NCBI GenBank assembly: GCA_012837685.1
Contig: DUQS01000007.1
Coordinates: forward strand, 1-34,170
Length of the DNA: 34,170 nt
Reading direction: 5' to 3'
From: Bacteroidales bacterium
GTDB lineage: Bacteria; Bacteroidota; Bacteroidia; Bacteroidales; Paludibacteraceae
The number at the start of each line of letters is the position of its first letter. Positions within the stretch are counted from its first letter, which is position 1. This document shows positions 23,194 to 31,612 of the stretch, piece by piece. Below the pieces are notes generated by a model, which saw only the letters and a list, made by a program, of their open reading frames with translations, did not search any database and was not told where the DNA came from. A program made the position numbers and the translations under genes.

Positions 23194-23643
23194 TTACAAT
23201 TCCGAATAATCGGGTACTTCGGGAATAAATTTAAAACGTTTGGCAGCAGCATCTACTTTGCAGAAAATGTGCTGCATACCGTTGCTCAATAAAAAATATT
23301 TGACATCCAACTTTAAGTTATAAACAGCCACTTGGTCGAACGTGGCTTGCGACAATGGAATTGTGGGAGCCTTGTACTCTACAATGATTAATGGAGCGAA
23401 ATTTTTATCGTACACAATCGTATCGCAACGCTTGGACAACCCATTAAACGTAATGGACGTTTCGTTACTGATGCGCGTTTGCGGAACATTTTTTTCGGTA
23501 ATTAAGTACTGTACAACGTTTTGTCTTACCCATTCTTCGGGAGTTAAAGCTACATAACGTTTACGAATACAGTCAAAAATAGTGTATTTATTATCTATTC
23601 GCTTAATTTTAAAAGTATATTTCGGTAAATTAAGGCTTTCCAT
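23194..23643 (-). CDS. Standalone type I restriction HsdR N-terminal-like (PD-(D/E)XK fold) protein
   Basis: A 149-residue protein resembling the HSDR_N nuclease domain without any helicase motor. The predicted active site is Asp74 in SKRCDTIVYDK and the ExK pair Glu89-Lys91 in LIIVEYKAPTIPLS, with Gln103 further on in ATFDQVAVYN matching the QxxxY motif of this fold. The start is ATG 23643, with a TAATTTTG box 24 nt upstream. No HsdM, HsdS or helicase genes are nearby, so it is not a working type I system. Neighbours are tsaB, DUF4290, amn and holA. Short HsdR-N-like proteins beside core genes occur in other Bacteroidota genomes, so a housekeeping nuclease is more likely than defence. Activity is inferred from residues only. 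Confidence 0.85.
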   Translation of the reverse strand: MESLNLPKYTFKIKRIDNKYTIFDCIRKRYVALTPEEWVRQNVVQYLITEKNVPQTRISNETSITFNGLSKRCDTIVYDKNFAPLIIVEYKAPTIPLSQATFDQVAVYNLKLDVKYFLLSNGMQHIFCKVDAAAKRFKFIPEVPDYSEL

Positions 23644-23667
23644 AATGACCGGCTGTTAATGATAAAA

Positions 23668-23675
23668 CAAAATTA
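23668..23675 (-). promoter_or_regulatory. -7 promoter box of the HsdR-N-like gene
   Basis: TAATTTTG on the minus strand, 24 nt before the ATG at 23643. The -33 element is not at the expected spacing, so support is partial. Confidence 0.4.
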
Positions 23676-23703
23676 CTACATTTTTTCCAAATAATCCTAA
23701 CAC

Positions 23704-24477
23704 ATGAAAACAAAAAAAGAAATTGTCAAAAATTGGCTGGTGCGCTACACCGGAAGGGAGTTGTCCGATTTTGGTAACTTCATATTACTCACCAATTTTA
23801 ATAAATACGTGGAGATGTTTGCTGACATCTTCAATGTTCCAGTAGTCGGACGCGACAAAAACATGATTAACGCTTCGGCGAACAACATTACCATTATCAA
23901 TTTTGGAATGGGAAGCCCCAACGCCGCCCTAATTATGGATTTACTTTCAGCCATTACACCGAAAGCGGTTCTGTTTCTCGGAAAATGTGGCGGATTAAAA
24001 GATAGAAACCAAGTGGGCGACTATATTTTGCCCATAGCAGCCATACGTGGCGAAGGTACTTCGGGCGATTACTTTCCTCCTGAAGTTCCCGCCCTGCCCG
24101 CTTTTAGTCTGCAACGTTCTGTTTCGTCGAATGTACGCGACTTTGGCAAGGACTATTGGACAGGAACAGTTTACACCACCAACCGACGTGTATGGGAACA
24201 CGATGAAAGATTTAAAGAAATGCTTGTTACAATGCGGGCTTCGGCTATCGATATGGAAACAGCTACTCTATTTAGCGCAGGATTTTTCAATTCAATTCCG
24301 ATAGGTGCGTTACTACTCATTTCCGATATGCCGATGCATCCCAAAGGAGTAAAAACCGAAAAAAGCGACAAAAATGTTACCGCAAATTTTGTGGAAGAAC
24401 ATCTGAGAATCGGTATCAAATCGTTGGAGTCAATAAAAAATAAGAGTAAAACAATCAAGCACTTACGTTTTGAATAA
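23704..24477 (+). CDS. amn: AMP nucleosidase, short AMN-like form
   Basis: A 257-residue enzyme of the PNP/UDP phosphorylase superfamily. AMP nucleosidase hydrolyses AMP to adenine and ribose 5-phosphate. Family blocks are ITIINFGMGSPNAALIMDLLSAI, KAVLFLGKCGGLKDRNQVGDYILPIAAIRGEGTS and the substrate region ASAIDMETATLFSAGFFNSIPIGALLLISDMPM, with the ME pair and the catalytic aspartate in SDMP. It lacks the extra N-terminal domain of the 480-residue E. coli Amn, as usual in this phylum. It is followed two bases later by holA. A weak TACATTTT lies shortly before the ATG; no firm promoter. Confidence 0.88.
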   Translation: MKTKKEIVKNWLVRYTGRELSDFGNFILLTNFNKYVEMFADIFNVPVVGRDKNMINASANNITIINFGMGSPNAALIMDLLSAITPKAVLFLGKCGGLKDRNQVGDYILPIAAIRGEGTSGDYFPPEVPALPAFSLQRSVSSNVRDFGKDYWTGTVYTTNRRVWEHDERFKEMLVTMRASAIDMETATLFSAGFFNSIPIGALLLISDMPMHPKGVKTEKSDKNVTANFVEEHLRIGIKSLESIKNKSKTIKHLRFE

Positions 24478-24479
24478 AC

Positions 24480-25499
24480 ATGGCTAAGCAAGCAGTAACT
24501 TACGAATCGATAATGGCGTCGCTGCTCAAAAAAGAGTATGCACCCGTCTATATGCTAATGGGCGAAGAACCCTATTATATTGACAAAATTTCGGATTACA
24601 TAGAAAACAACGTGTTATCGGAAGACGAAAAGGCATTCAACCAAATGATTATCTACGGTAAAGATGTGGAAAATATGGCAAGCATCGTTGCCGCCGCCAA
24701 ACGCTATCCGATGATGGCTGAATACCAAGTTATTATTGTGAAAGAAGCCCAACAGATAAGTAATTACGACGATTTAATATTCTACCTGCAAAAACCGCAA
24801 CCATCTACCATTCTGGTATTCTGTCACAAATACAAATCGCTCGATAAACGCAAAAAAGTATGCCTCGAATTGGCTAAAAATGGCATCGTATTTGAATCGA
24901 AAAAGCTGTACGACAATCAAATACCTAATTTTATAACTTCGCTACTGAAAGAAAAACAGTTGCAAATAGAAGTTAAAGCCATTGGTATGCTGACAGAGTT
25001 TTTGGGAAACGATTTAGAGCGCATTACCAACGAAGTGGACAAATTGATAGCGTCGGGAAAGATAAAAAACAACATGATAACTGCCGATTTGGTTGAAAAA
25101 AACATCGGCATCAGCAAGGAATACAACAATTTTGAGTTGGTAAATGCACTAGCTTATCGCCAAATATTAAAGTCGAACCGCATTGTGGAATACTTCGGAC
25201 AAAACAAAAAAAACAATCCTTTAGTGCTGACTATTAGTATATTATTCAACTTTTTTACAAATTTACTTCACTACCACCGTTTGGCAGACAAAAGCCAATT
25301 CAACGTTGCTTCAGAACTTGGCATCAATCCGTTTTTTGTAAAAGATTATGTGGCTGCCGCCAAAAACTATTCGTTTGCAAAAGTGGTAACCATTATCGGT
25401 GACATTCGCGAAACAGACGCTAAAAGCAAAGGCTTCCGTAATGCTTCAACCGAAGACAAAGATTTGTTGAAAGAACTGATATTCAAAATTTTGCATTAA
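24480..25499 (+). CDS. holA: DNA polymerase III subunit delta (HolA)
   Basis: A 339-residue clamp-loader subunit that opens the beta sliding clamp. The N-terminal AAA+-like domain begins ITYESIMASLLKKEYAPVYMLMGEEPYYIDKI-like (here AVTYESIMA), with the typical GEEPYYID loop around 27-34 and no functional Walker A, as expected for delta. The middle carries ALTEFLGNDLERITNEVDKL-like sequence (MLTEFLGNDLERITNEVDKL), the usual DLxxIxNExxKL motif. The C-terminal helical collar contains LVNALAYRQILKSNRI and ILFNFFTNLLHYHRL. The start is two bases after the amn stop, and its stop overlaps the next ATG by one base (TAATG). Confidence 0.95.
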   Translation: MAKQAVTYESIMASLLKKEYAPVYMLMGEEPYYIDKISDYIENNVLSEDEKAFNQMIIYGKDVENMASIVAAAKRYPMMAEYQVIIVKEAQQISNYDDLIFYLQKPQPSTILVFCHKYKSLDKRKKVCLELAKNGIVFESKKLYDNQIPNFITSLLKEKQLQIEVKAIGMLTEFLGNDLERITNEVDKLIASGKIKNNMITADLVEKNIGISKEYNNFELVNALAYRQILKSNRIVEYFGQNKKNNPLVLTISILFNFFTNLLHYHRLADKSQFNVASELGINPFFVKDYVAAAKNYSFAKVVTIIGDIRETDAKSKGFRNASTEDKDLLKELIFKILH

Positions 25500-26452
25500 T
25501 GAAAAACGTCATCGTTACCACAAATTTGCCAAAAGAAGGCTTTGCGCAATTAGGGGCTGATTATCACGTAATTTTCCAAAAAAAAGAAACGTTCAGTCGC
25601 AACGAACTATTGCAGTTGCTACCAACTGCCGATGTGCTTGTATCGGCATTTAACTATAAGATTGACAGCGAATTGATTGCAGCTTCTAACCAACTGAAAC
25701 TCATAGCCAATTTCGGAGTCGGTTTCAACAACATCGACCTGCAAGCGGCTTCGAAACGCGGCATTGTGGTAACCAATACTCCTGCTCCGGTAATTGAACC
25801 CACCGCCGAACAAGCTATGAACCTGATGTTAGCCGTCTCCCGCAGAACTGCCGAATTAGACCGAAAACTACGCCAAACCGACACTGTACGCTTCGGAGTA
25901 ATGACAAATTTAGGAAAATCGCTCTACGGGAAAACGTTAGGAATAATCGGTATGGGCAATATAGGGCAAGCCATTGCTACACGAGCATCGGCTTTCGGTA
26001 TGAAAATAGTTTACAACAAACGAACTCCTTTGGATAAAGCAACCGAAATGCGCTACAAAGCTGTTTATTTGCCTTTTGACGAACTTTTAAGGAAATCTGA
26101 CATTATTTCCCTTAACGTACCCTATTCTGCCGCCACGCATCACCTTATTGGCGAAAAGGAATTTGCCATGATGAAGGACGATTGCATACTTATCAACACT
26201 GCGCGCGGTGCTATCATTGACGAAGCTGAATTAATAAACAATCTTAAAAACGGAAAATTATGGGGTGCAGGCTTGGATGTGTTTGAATTCGAGCCGATTA
26301 TCTCGAAAGAACTACTCCAATTGGACAATGTTGTGCTTGCTCCTCACATCGGCACAGCCACTATTGAATGCCGTATTGAGATGGCACAAGCAGTAGCGCA
26401 AAATATCAACTATTTTTACAGTAACGATGCGAGAATTAATCGCGTGAATTAA
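25499..26452 (+). CDS. D-isomer-specific 2-hydroxyacid dehydrogenase (glyoxylate/hydroxypyruvate reductase-like)
   Basis: A 317-residue NAD(P)-dependent dehydrogenase. The substrate domain has LKLIANFGVGFNNIDLQAASKRGIVVTNTP. The Rossmann loop is LGIIGMGNIGQAIATRA, followed by KIVYNKRTP, where the residue after the second strand is Asn-Lys-Arg rather than an acidic residue, favouring NADPH. Catalytic residues are the Arg in NTARGAIIDE, the Glu in LDVFEFEP and the His in APHIGTATIE. The exact substrate (glyoxylate, hydroxypyruvate or another 2-keto acid) is uncertain. It is translationally coupled to holA by a TAATG overlap. Its 3' end overlaps the convergent RNA methyltransferase gene by 17 bases. 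Confidence 0.93.
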   Translation: MKNVIVTTNLPKEGFAQLGADYHVIFQKKETFSRNELLQLLPTADVLVSAFNYKIDSELIAASNQLKLIANFGVGFNNIDLQAASKRGIVVTNTPAPVIEPTAEQAMNLMLAVSRRTAELDRKLRQTDTVRFGVMTNLGKSLYGKTLGIIGMGNIGQAIATRASAFGMKIVYNKRTPLDKATEMRYKAVYLPFDELLRKSDIISLNVPYSAATHHLIGEKEFAMMKDDCILINTARGAIIDEAELINNLKNGKLWGAGLDVFEFEPIISKELLQLDNVVLAPHIGTATIECRIEMAQAVAQNINYFYSNDARINRVN

Positions 26453-27809
26453 TTTCCGACAACATAAACGGCTGCGGCAAATTGTCGGTCGGTATTTCCA
26501 TTCGTATGCGCCAATTGTTGGGATACAGATTGTTGCAGCGATTACCAATATTTTTAACCCAACCCAACGGCAAACCACAATAGGTTACCACGCAAAAACC
26601 CTTAGGGGCATCAATAGTAATAGTTTCAGAACGCAAATAACGCAACGCCTCTTCCAACGACAAATCAACAGACACGACCGCCTCTTTGTTCAAATGCTTG
26701 GATAATGCCAAAGATTCCTGCGGAATAAAATCATTTCCTTTTTGTTCATATATCTCTATTCCTAAATAAATTACATTCAAATTTTGAAGTAATTGTTTAA
26801 TTTTAAATTCATGCTTTTTAGGAAGTGCATACCATAGATTACGGTGGAATAACAGTTGATAATCGCACGGATTTTGTAAACATTCCAACGATGGTTTACG
26901 CCCACTGTTTTGTTGCGTGGAAGTCTTTTTGAATTTAGCTTCCGAAGTTGCCGACAATTTACGCACGGCAGCCATAAAAAGTCCTTCACCTTTGGTTTTA
27001 TGCGGATAAAAATGGTAACCGAACGGTGTTTCACTAACGCCCCACTCCGCATCAATAGCTACAGGCAGTATTTCAGCATCGTAGCTTTCCAATAACCATT
27101 TCACATTATCCTCGTTTTCATAAGCATTGTAAGTGCAAGTGCTGTAAATCAACACGCCGCCTTCTTTTAACGCCACCCATGCCGATTTTAAAATCTCTTT
27201 TTGTCTGGCAGCGCAAAGCTGCACATTTTGCAGCGACCATTCTGTTATTGCCGTATCATCTTTGCGAAACATTCCTTCACCGGAACAGGGCGCATCTACC
27301 AAAATAGCATCGAAAAAACCTTCGTACTGCTCAAAAGCCGAAGGAGCATTGTTCGTTATCAAGCAATTATCGTTGCCCCACTTAATACTATTCTCCGTCA
27401 AAACAGCTGCACGGTTACGGACAATTTCATTACTTATCAACAAACCGCCATTAAGCAAATATTGGCTCATCAAAGAAGACTTTCCACCGGGAGCAGCACA
27501 CATATCCAATGCCACAGCATCCGCCGAAACGTACTTTTTTAAGAATTGCTCTAAAAACATCGACGAAGCCTCCTGTACATAGTAAGCTCCGGCATGCAAA
27601 AAAGGGTCTAACGTAAAATAGGGACGCTCCGAAAGATAGTAGCCCGTATCGCACCACTTAACTTTTTCAAAATCAAGGTTTAGTGTCAATTTATCATTAA
27701 TGCGAATACTGTTTACAACTTCAGAATTTATAGCATTCGTATATGCCTCGTAAGAGTTGCCAAAAAGCTCTTTAGCCTGTTTTACAAAGTCTTCCGGAAG
27801 TTTTTTCAT
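26436..27809 (-). CDS. RsmB/RsmF-type RNA (cytosine-5) methyltransferase
   Basis: A 457-residue SAM-dependent m5C RNA methyltransferase. SAM motif I is LDMCAAPGGKSS (101-112). The two catalytic cysteines are Cys175 in DAPCSGEGMFRKD and Cys225 in YSTCTYNAYENED. The N-terminal 80 residues and the C-terminal part (about 300-457, with FCVVTYCGLPLGWVKNIGNR and NLYPNNWRIR) resemble the RsmF/YebU layout with a C-terminal PUA-like RNA-binding region. The 16S rRNA C1407 target of E. coli RsmF is the nearest precedent, but the target here is not certain, so I give no symbol. It lies 60 nt downstream of the ABC-F gene on the same strand and its stop is inside the convergent dehydrogenase gene. Confidence 0.92.
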   Translation of the reverse strand: MKKLPEDFVKQAKELFGNSYEAYTNAINSEVVNSIRINDKLTLNLDFEKVKWCDTGYYLSERPYFTLDPFLHAGAYYVQEASSMFLEQFLKKYVSADAVALDMCAAPGGKSSLMSQYLLNGGLLISNEIVRNRAAVLTENSIKWGNDNCLITNNAPSAFEQYEGFFDAILVDAPCSGEGMFRKDDTAITEWSLQNVQLCAARQKEILKSAWVALKEGGVLIYSTCTYNAYENEDNVKWLLESYDAEILPVAIDAEWGVSETPFGYHFYPHKTKGEGLFMAAVRKLSATSEAKFKKTSTQQNSGRKPSLECLQNPCDYQLLFHRNLWYALPKKHEFKIKQLLQNLNVIYLGIEIYEQKGNDFIPQESLALSKHLNKEAVVSVDLSLEEALRYLRSETITIDAPKGFCVVTYCGLPLGWVKNIGNRCNNLYPNNWRIRMEIPTDNLPQPFMLSEINSRD

Positions 27810-27864
27810 TTATACGAATGGTTGTTATTTGTTTATATATTTTATTCTTCGCAATTGATTTTAT

Positions 27865-27872
27865 CAAATTTA
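27865..27872 (-). promoter_or_regulatory. Possible -7 box of the RNA methyltransferase gene
   Basis: TAAATTTG on the minus strand, overlapping the ABC-F stop codon and 55 nt before the methyltransferase ATG. There is no properly spaced -33 element, so read-through from the ABC-F gene is an alternative. Confidence 0.3.
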
Positions 27873-29792
27873 CAAAGGATTTTGAGCCTTAATTTCCTCC
27901 AAACTTTCTGAGAGCAACTGCCACTCGTACATCTTTTGTTCCAATGTGTGAGTCGTTTTTTTATAACTATCAAATAGCTCTTGTGAGCTGTTGCCGTCAG
28001 CCATTTTAGCTTCCATTTCAGTAATTTCAGTTTCCAATTCGGTTATTTCGTTTTCAGCATCGGCTACCAACTTTTCCGCTTTGCGCAATTTGCGATTAAA
28101 CTCTTTGCGCATTTCATAGTTCTGCTTATTTTCGGAAACTTCCGTTACAACAACAGGTTCTTTGGCAACGACAAAACCTTCTTCTTCACTCCGCTTCATC
28201 TCCAAAAATTGGTGAATGTCGCCTATAAATTCACGCAAATTGCGATTTTTAAACTCGTAGATTTTTTCCACTAAGCCATCTAAAAAATTGCGGTCGTGTG
28301 ATACTATAATAACAGTGCCGTTAAACGCCTTTATCGCCTCTTTGAGAACATTTTTAGACTGTATGTCCAAATGGTTGGTCGGTTCGTCCAATATTAGCAA
28401 ATTGACAGGCTCCAACAGCAAACGAATCATCGCCAAACGGCTTTTTTCGCCGCCTGAAAGCACTTTTACCTTTTTGTCGGATGCTTCACCGCCAAACATA
28501 AATGCGCCGAGAATATCGCGTATTTTTGTACGCACGTCGCCCACCGCCACACGGTCGACAGTTTCGAAAACCGTCAGTTCGCCATCCAGTAAATCAGCCT
28601 GATTTTGAGCAAAATAACCGATTTTCACCTGATGTCCTAATTTCAAAAAACCATCATAAGCCACTTCGCCCATAATACACTTTATCAAAGTCGATTTTCC
28701 TTCGCCATTTCTGCCAACAAAAGCCACTTTTTCACCTCGTCGAATAGAAAAATTCACATTTTCGAGCACAACTTTATCGCCATACCATTTAGAAAGACTT
28801 TCTATTTTAACAGGTTGAATACCGGAATGAGGCGCAGGCGGAAATTTAAGGTTCAAACGACTTGTGTCTTCCATATCCACTTCAAGACGTTCCAATTTTT
28901 CCAACTGCTTAATGCGGCTTTGTACCTGCACGGCTTTGGTCGCCTTGTAACGAAAACGTTCGATAAATTCCTCAGTATCAGCAATCATTTTCTGCTGATT
29001 TTCGTAAGCACGAATTTGCTGTTCGCGACGTTCTTTGCGCAATTCCAAATAATTGCTATAGTTTACCTTGTAATCGTAAATTTTTCCCAATGAAATCTCT
29101 ATGGTTCTTGTAGTTACGGCATCAATAAAAGCTTTGTCGTGGCTCACCAACACCAGCGCACTGCTAGTAGACGACAGAAAATTTTCGAGCCACACAATGG
29201 ATTCAATATCCAAATGGTTAGTCGGTTCGTCAAGCAACAACAAATCAGGACGACGAAGCAAAATTTTTGCCAATTCGATGCGCATACGCCAACCGCCGCT
29301 AAATTCGCTTGTTTGACGGTCAAAATCACTGCGAAGAAAACCCAAACCCAGTAGCGTTTTTTCCAAATCCGCTTGGTAATTATCGCCACCAAAAAAATTC
29401 AAACGTTCGTTCTGGTAGGAAACATCTTCCAACAGTTGATGATACGCCTCGCTTTCGTAATCGGTTCGCACAGCTATTTCGCGATTTAATTCATCTATTT
29501 TGCACTCTATCGACTTAATTTCCTGAAACGCCAATTCAGCCTCTTCCAACACCGTACGTCCGCTGTTCAACGCCATGTGTTGCGGCAAATAGCCGATAGT
29601 CATCTCTTTCGGTAGCACTATCCTACCCGACGATGGCTGTAGCTGTCCCGACAAAAGTTTCAACAAAGTTGTTTTTCCTGCGCCATTGCGACCAATCAGC
29701 ACAATTTTCTCTTTGTCGTTGATTAAAAATGAGATGTTTTCAAACAACGGCTCTTTACCGAACGTCATCGAAACCTGCTCTATTGATACCAT
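27870..29792 (-). CDS. ABC-F family ATPase
   Basis: A 640-residue protein with two ABC ATPase domains and no membrane segments. I start at ATG 29792 (MVSIEQVSMTFGKEPLF), because a longer reading to 29876 would begin upstream of the TATCTTTG box at 29833-29840. Domain 1 has Walker A GRNGAGKTT (about 35-43), signature EFSGGWRMR and LLLLDEPTNHLD. The interdomain linker is strongly basic and helical (YLELRKERREQQIRAYENQQK, then IERFRYKATKAVQVQSRIKQLEKLE), the P-site tRNA interaction motif. Domain 2 has GRNGEGKST, LSGGEKSR and LLILDEPTNHLD. A C-terminal coiled coil follows from about residue 565. Such proteins act on the ribosome; this resembles the Uup/YheS-like housekeeping types, with no sign that it is a resistance determinant. 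Confidence 0.93.
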   Translation of the reverse strand: MVSIEQVSMTFGKEPLFENISFLINDKEKIVLIGRNGAGKTTLLKLLSGQLQPSSGRIVLPKEMTIGYLPQHMALNSGRTVLEEAELAFQEIKSIECKIDELNREIAVRTDYESEAYHQLLEDVSYQNERLNFFGGDNYQADLEKTLLGLGFLRSDFDRQTSEFSGGWRMRIELAKILLRRPDLLLLDEPTNHLDIESIVWLENFLSSTSSALVLVSHDKAFIDAVTTRTIEISLGKIYDYKVNYSNYLELRKERREQQIRAYENQQKMIADTEEFIERFRYKATKAVQVQSRIKQLEKLERLEVDMEDTSRLNLKFPPAPHSGIQPVKIESLSKWYGDKVVLENVNFSIRRGEKVAFVGRNGEGKSTLIKCIMGEVAYDGFLKLGHQVKIGYFAQNQADLLDGELTVFETVDRVAVGDVRTKIRDILGAFMFGGEASDKKVKVLSGGEKSRLAMIRLLLEPVNLLILDEPTNHLDIQSKNVLKEAIKAFNGTVIIVSHDRNFLDGLVEKIYEFKNRNLREFIGDIHQFLEMKRSEEEGFVVAKEPVVVTEVSENKQNYEMRKEFNRKLRKAEKLVADAENEITELETEITEMEAKMADGNSSQELFDSYKKTTHTLEQKMYEWQLLSESLEEIKAQNPL

Positions 29793-29832
29793 AAGTCGCT
29801 TGTTAAAATTTAATCGCTTATCGAAAACGTTG

Positions 29833-29840
29833 CAAAGATA
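29833..29840 (-). promoter_or_regulatory. -7 promoter box of the ABC-F gene
   Basis: TATCTTTG on the minus strand, 40 nt before the chosen ATG at 29792. It helps decide that start over the upstream in-frame ATG. Confidence 0.5.
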
Positions 29841-29882
29841 CTCAAAAAAGGCTTTTATATTCGCATTAAAACACATTTAACT

Positions 29883-29942
29883 TTGCCAAATCATATTCTG
29901 ACATTCCGTCAGAATGTCAAAATCAATGTGACGTTTTGGCAA
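29883..29942. promoter_or_regulatory. Operator-like inverted repeats upstream of degP
   Basis: Site 1 is TGACATTCCGTCA (29899-29911) and site 2 is TGACGTTTTGGCA (29929-29941). Both have a TGAC-N5-G(T/G)CA layout, and their starts are exactly 30 bp apart. Site 1 also overlaps a second inverted repeat, TGACATTC (29899-29906) with GAATGTCA (29912-29919). An outer pair, TTGCCAAA (29883-29890) and TTTGGCAA (29935-29942), brackets the set. This looks like a stress-regulator binding region for the protease gene; the factor is unknown. Confidence 0.5.
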
Positions 29943-30004
29943 TTTTTGTCCATTTGGAAAGAATTTGAATGGTTGAAAATAATAAAACAAGCTCAACTAC
30001 CGTT

Positions 30005-30034
30005 TTTGGAATATAATTTGATAGAATATTTTCG
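30005..30034 (+). promoter_or_regulatory. Possible degP promoter
   Basis: TTTG at 30005-30008, 18 nt, then TATTTTCG at 30027-30034, one mismatch from TAnnTTTG, 32 nt before the degP ATG. It lies about 60 nt downstream of the operator-like repeats. Confidence 0.35.
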
Positions 30035-30066
30035 TTTTACACTTAAAAATTAAAAATTACATAATC

Positions 30067-31548
30067 ATGAACAAACAAAGTATTTTAAAAACAACTTCTT
30101 TAATTGTTGGCATAATTGCCATCAGTGTTGCAACTACTGCCGTTACTAACCGTTTATTGTCCGAAAAATCCATTCCTGAAGGAACTACGGTATCAACCCC
30201 TACTCGATTTGCATCGGAAACGTTCGGAACTGCCACACCGACAGACTTTACCGTGGCTGCCGAACACACAGTCAACAGCGTGGTACACGTAAAAACCACG
30301 TTTCAAACAAACACACGCAATTATAGCACCGACCCGTTTTTTGACTTTTTCTTTGGACGACCTGAAAGGTCATATCCGCAACAACCCCAAGAAAGAGTTG
30401 GTACAGGTTCGGGAGTGATTATTTCCGAAGACGGCTACATTATTACCAACAACCATGTTGTACAAAAATCAACCAACGTAGAAGTTACGCTAAACGACAA
30501 ACGTTCGTTTCCGGCAACTGTCATCGGCACAGACCCTTCTACCGACATCGCATTGCTGAAAATCGATGCTAAAAATCTACCGGTTATTCCGTTTGGCAAT
30601 TCCGATGCGCTAAAAATCGGCGAATGGGTGTTGGCTGTCGGCAATCCGTTTAATCTCACTTCCACCGTAACGGCGGGAATTGTGAGTGCCAAAGCGCGTA
30701 ACATCAATATTTTAGATGCCGATATGAAAATTGAGTCGTTCATACAAACCGATGCTGCCGTAAACCCCGGTAACAGCGGTGGCGCATTGGTGAATACACG
30801 TGGCGAATTGGTGGGCATTAACACCGCCATTGCATCGCAAACAGGCTCATACACAGGCTATTCGTTTGCTGTTCCCATAAGCATTGCCAGCAAAGTAGTT
30901 GCCGACCTGAAAGAGTTCGGTGTTGTACAACGTGCCGTGCTTGGCGTTGAAATTCGCGACATCAATGACGAATTTGCCAAAGAAAAGAAACTGACTTTAT
31001 TGAATGGTGCTTACGTGGTAAATGTAGTCGAAAATAGTTCTGCTCAAGATGCCGGCATTGAACCGGGCGACATTATCACGAACATTAACGGCACGAAAGT
31101 GAAATCGGTAGCACAACTTCAAGAACAAATCGGACGTTACCGCCCGGGGGATAAAATTACCGTAACATTTGTACGTAAAGAAAAAACTGAAACACGCACA
31201 GTGGAATTGAAAAACAGAGCCGGTGGAACAAGTATTGTCAAAGCTGTGGATATGAGCATATTAGGTGCTAAATTTGCACCTATTTCCGACCAATTGAAAT
31301 ACAAATTCCAAATTGCTTACGGTGTACAGGTTACTTCCGTTACCAAATCGGGACTATTTGCTAAAAACGGAATTCAAAAAGATTTTGTGATTTTGAAAAT
31401 CAACAACACGCCAGTACGTTCGGAAAGCGATATTGAAAATCTGTTCAGTTCGGTAATGAACAGCAGCGACAAAGGAAAAGCATTGTTCGTGTCGGGATTT
31501 AATCCTGCCAACGGTCGCATAGCGCACTACGCCATCAATCTAGAATAA
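30067..31548 (+). CDS. degP: DegP/HtrA (Do-like) periplasmic serine protease
   Basis: A 493-residue envelope protease and chaperone that degrades misfolded exported proteins. One N-terminal hydrophobic segment (TSLIVGIIAISVATTAV, about 10-26) serves as a signal or anchor. The trypsin-like domain has the triad His130 (IITNNHVVQ), Asp160 (STDIALLKI) and Ser237 (NPGNSGGAL). Two PDZ domains follow: the first around 300-390 with GAYVVNVVENSSAQDAGIEPGDIITNING, the second around 400-490 with GVQVTSVTKSGLFAKNGIQKDFVILKIN. An LA-loop-like segment rich in Pro/Gln (FFFGRPERSYPQQPQERVG) lies before the catalytic His. It is a single-gene unit with operator-like repeats upstream and a strong terminator after it. 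Confidence 0.95.
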   Translation: MNKQSILKTTSLIVGIIAISVATTAVTNRLLSEKSIPEGTTVSTPTRFASETFGTATPTDFTVAAEHTVNSVVHVKTTFQTNTRNYSTDPFFDFFFGRPERSYPQQPQERVGTGSGVIISEDGYIITNNHVVQKSTNVEVTLNDKRSFPATVIGTDPSTDIALLKIDAKNLPVIPFGNSDALKIGEWVLAVGNPFNLTSTVTAGIVSAKARNINILDADMKIESFIQTDAAVNPGNSGGALVNTRGELVGINTAIASQTGSYTGYSFAVPISIASKVVADLKEFGVVQRAVLGVEIRDINDEFAKEKKLTLLNGAYVVNVVENSSAQDAGIEPGDIITNINGTKVKSVAQLQEQIGRYRPGDKITVTFVRKEKTETRTVELKNRAGGTSIVKAVDMSILGAKFAPISDQLKYKFQIAYGVQVTSVTKSGLFAKNGIQKDFVILKINNTPVRSESDIENLFSSVMNSSDKGKALFVSGFNPANGRIAHYAINLE

Positions 31549-31571
31549 AGATTAGTGTTAATTTTAAAAGG

Positions 31572-31607
31572 AAAAGCCGATTCGCTGTTTAGCTGAATCG
31601 GCTTTTT
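31572..31607. terminator. Bidirectional terminator between degP and rarA
   Basis: A perfect 12-bp stem: AAAAGCCGATTC (31572-31583) and GAATCGGCTTTT (31595-31606), with an 11-nt loop. It ends in T's on the plus strand and has an A-tract on the other side. It lies between the convergent degP and rarA ends. Confidence 0.9.
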
Positions 31608-31612
31608 GATTT

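Noticed and set aside
23194-23643. Type I restriction-modification system
   Set aside because: Only the nuclease-like N-terminal domain is present. No HsdM, HsdS or helicase region lies within the window, and the neighbours are core genes.
27870-29792. Antibiotic-resistance ABC-F (ribosomal protection) gene
   Set aside because: The linker and C-terminal coiled coil look like the housekeeping Uup/YheS-like types, and there is no mobile or resistance context.
29793-29876. N-terminal extension of the ABC-F protein
   Set aside because: It runs across the TATCTTTG box, and family alignment begins at MVSIEQVSMTFG.
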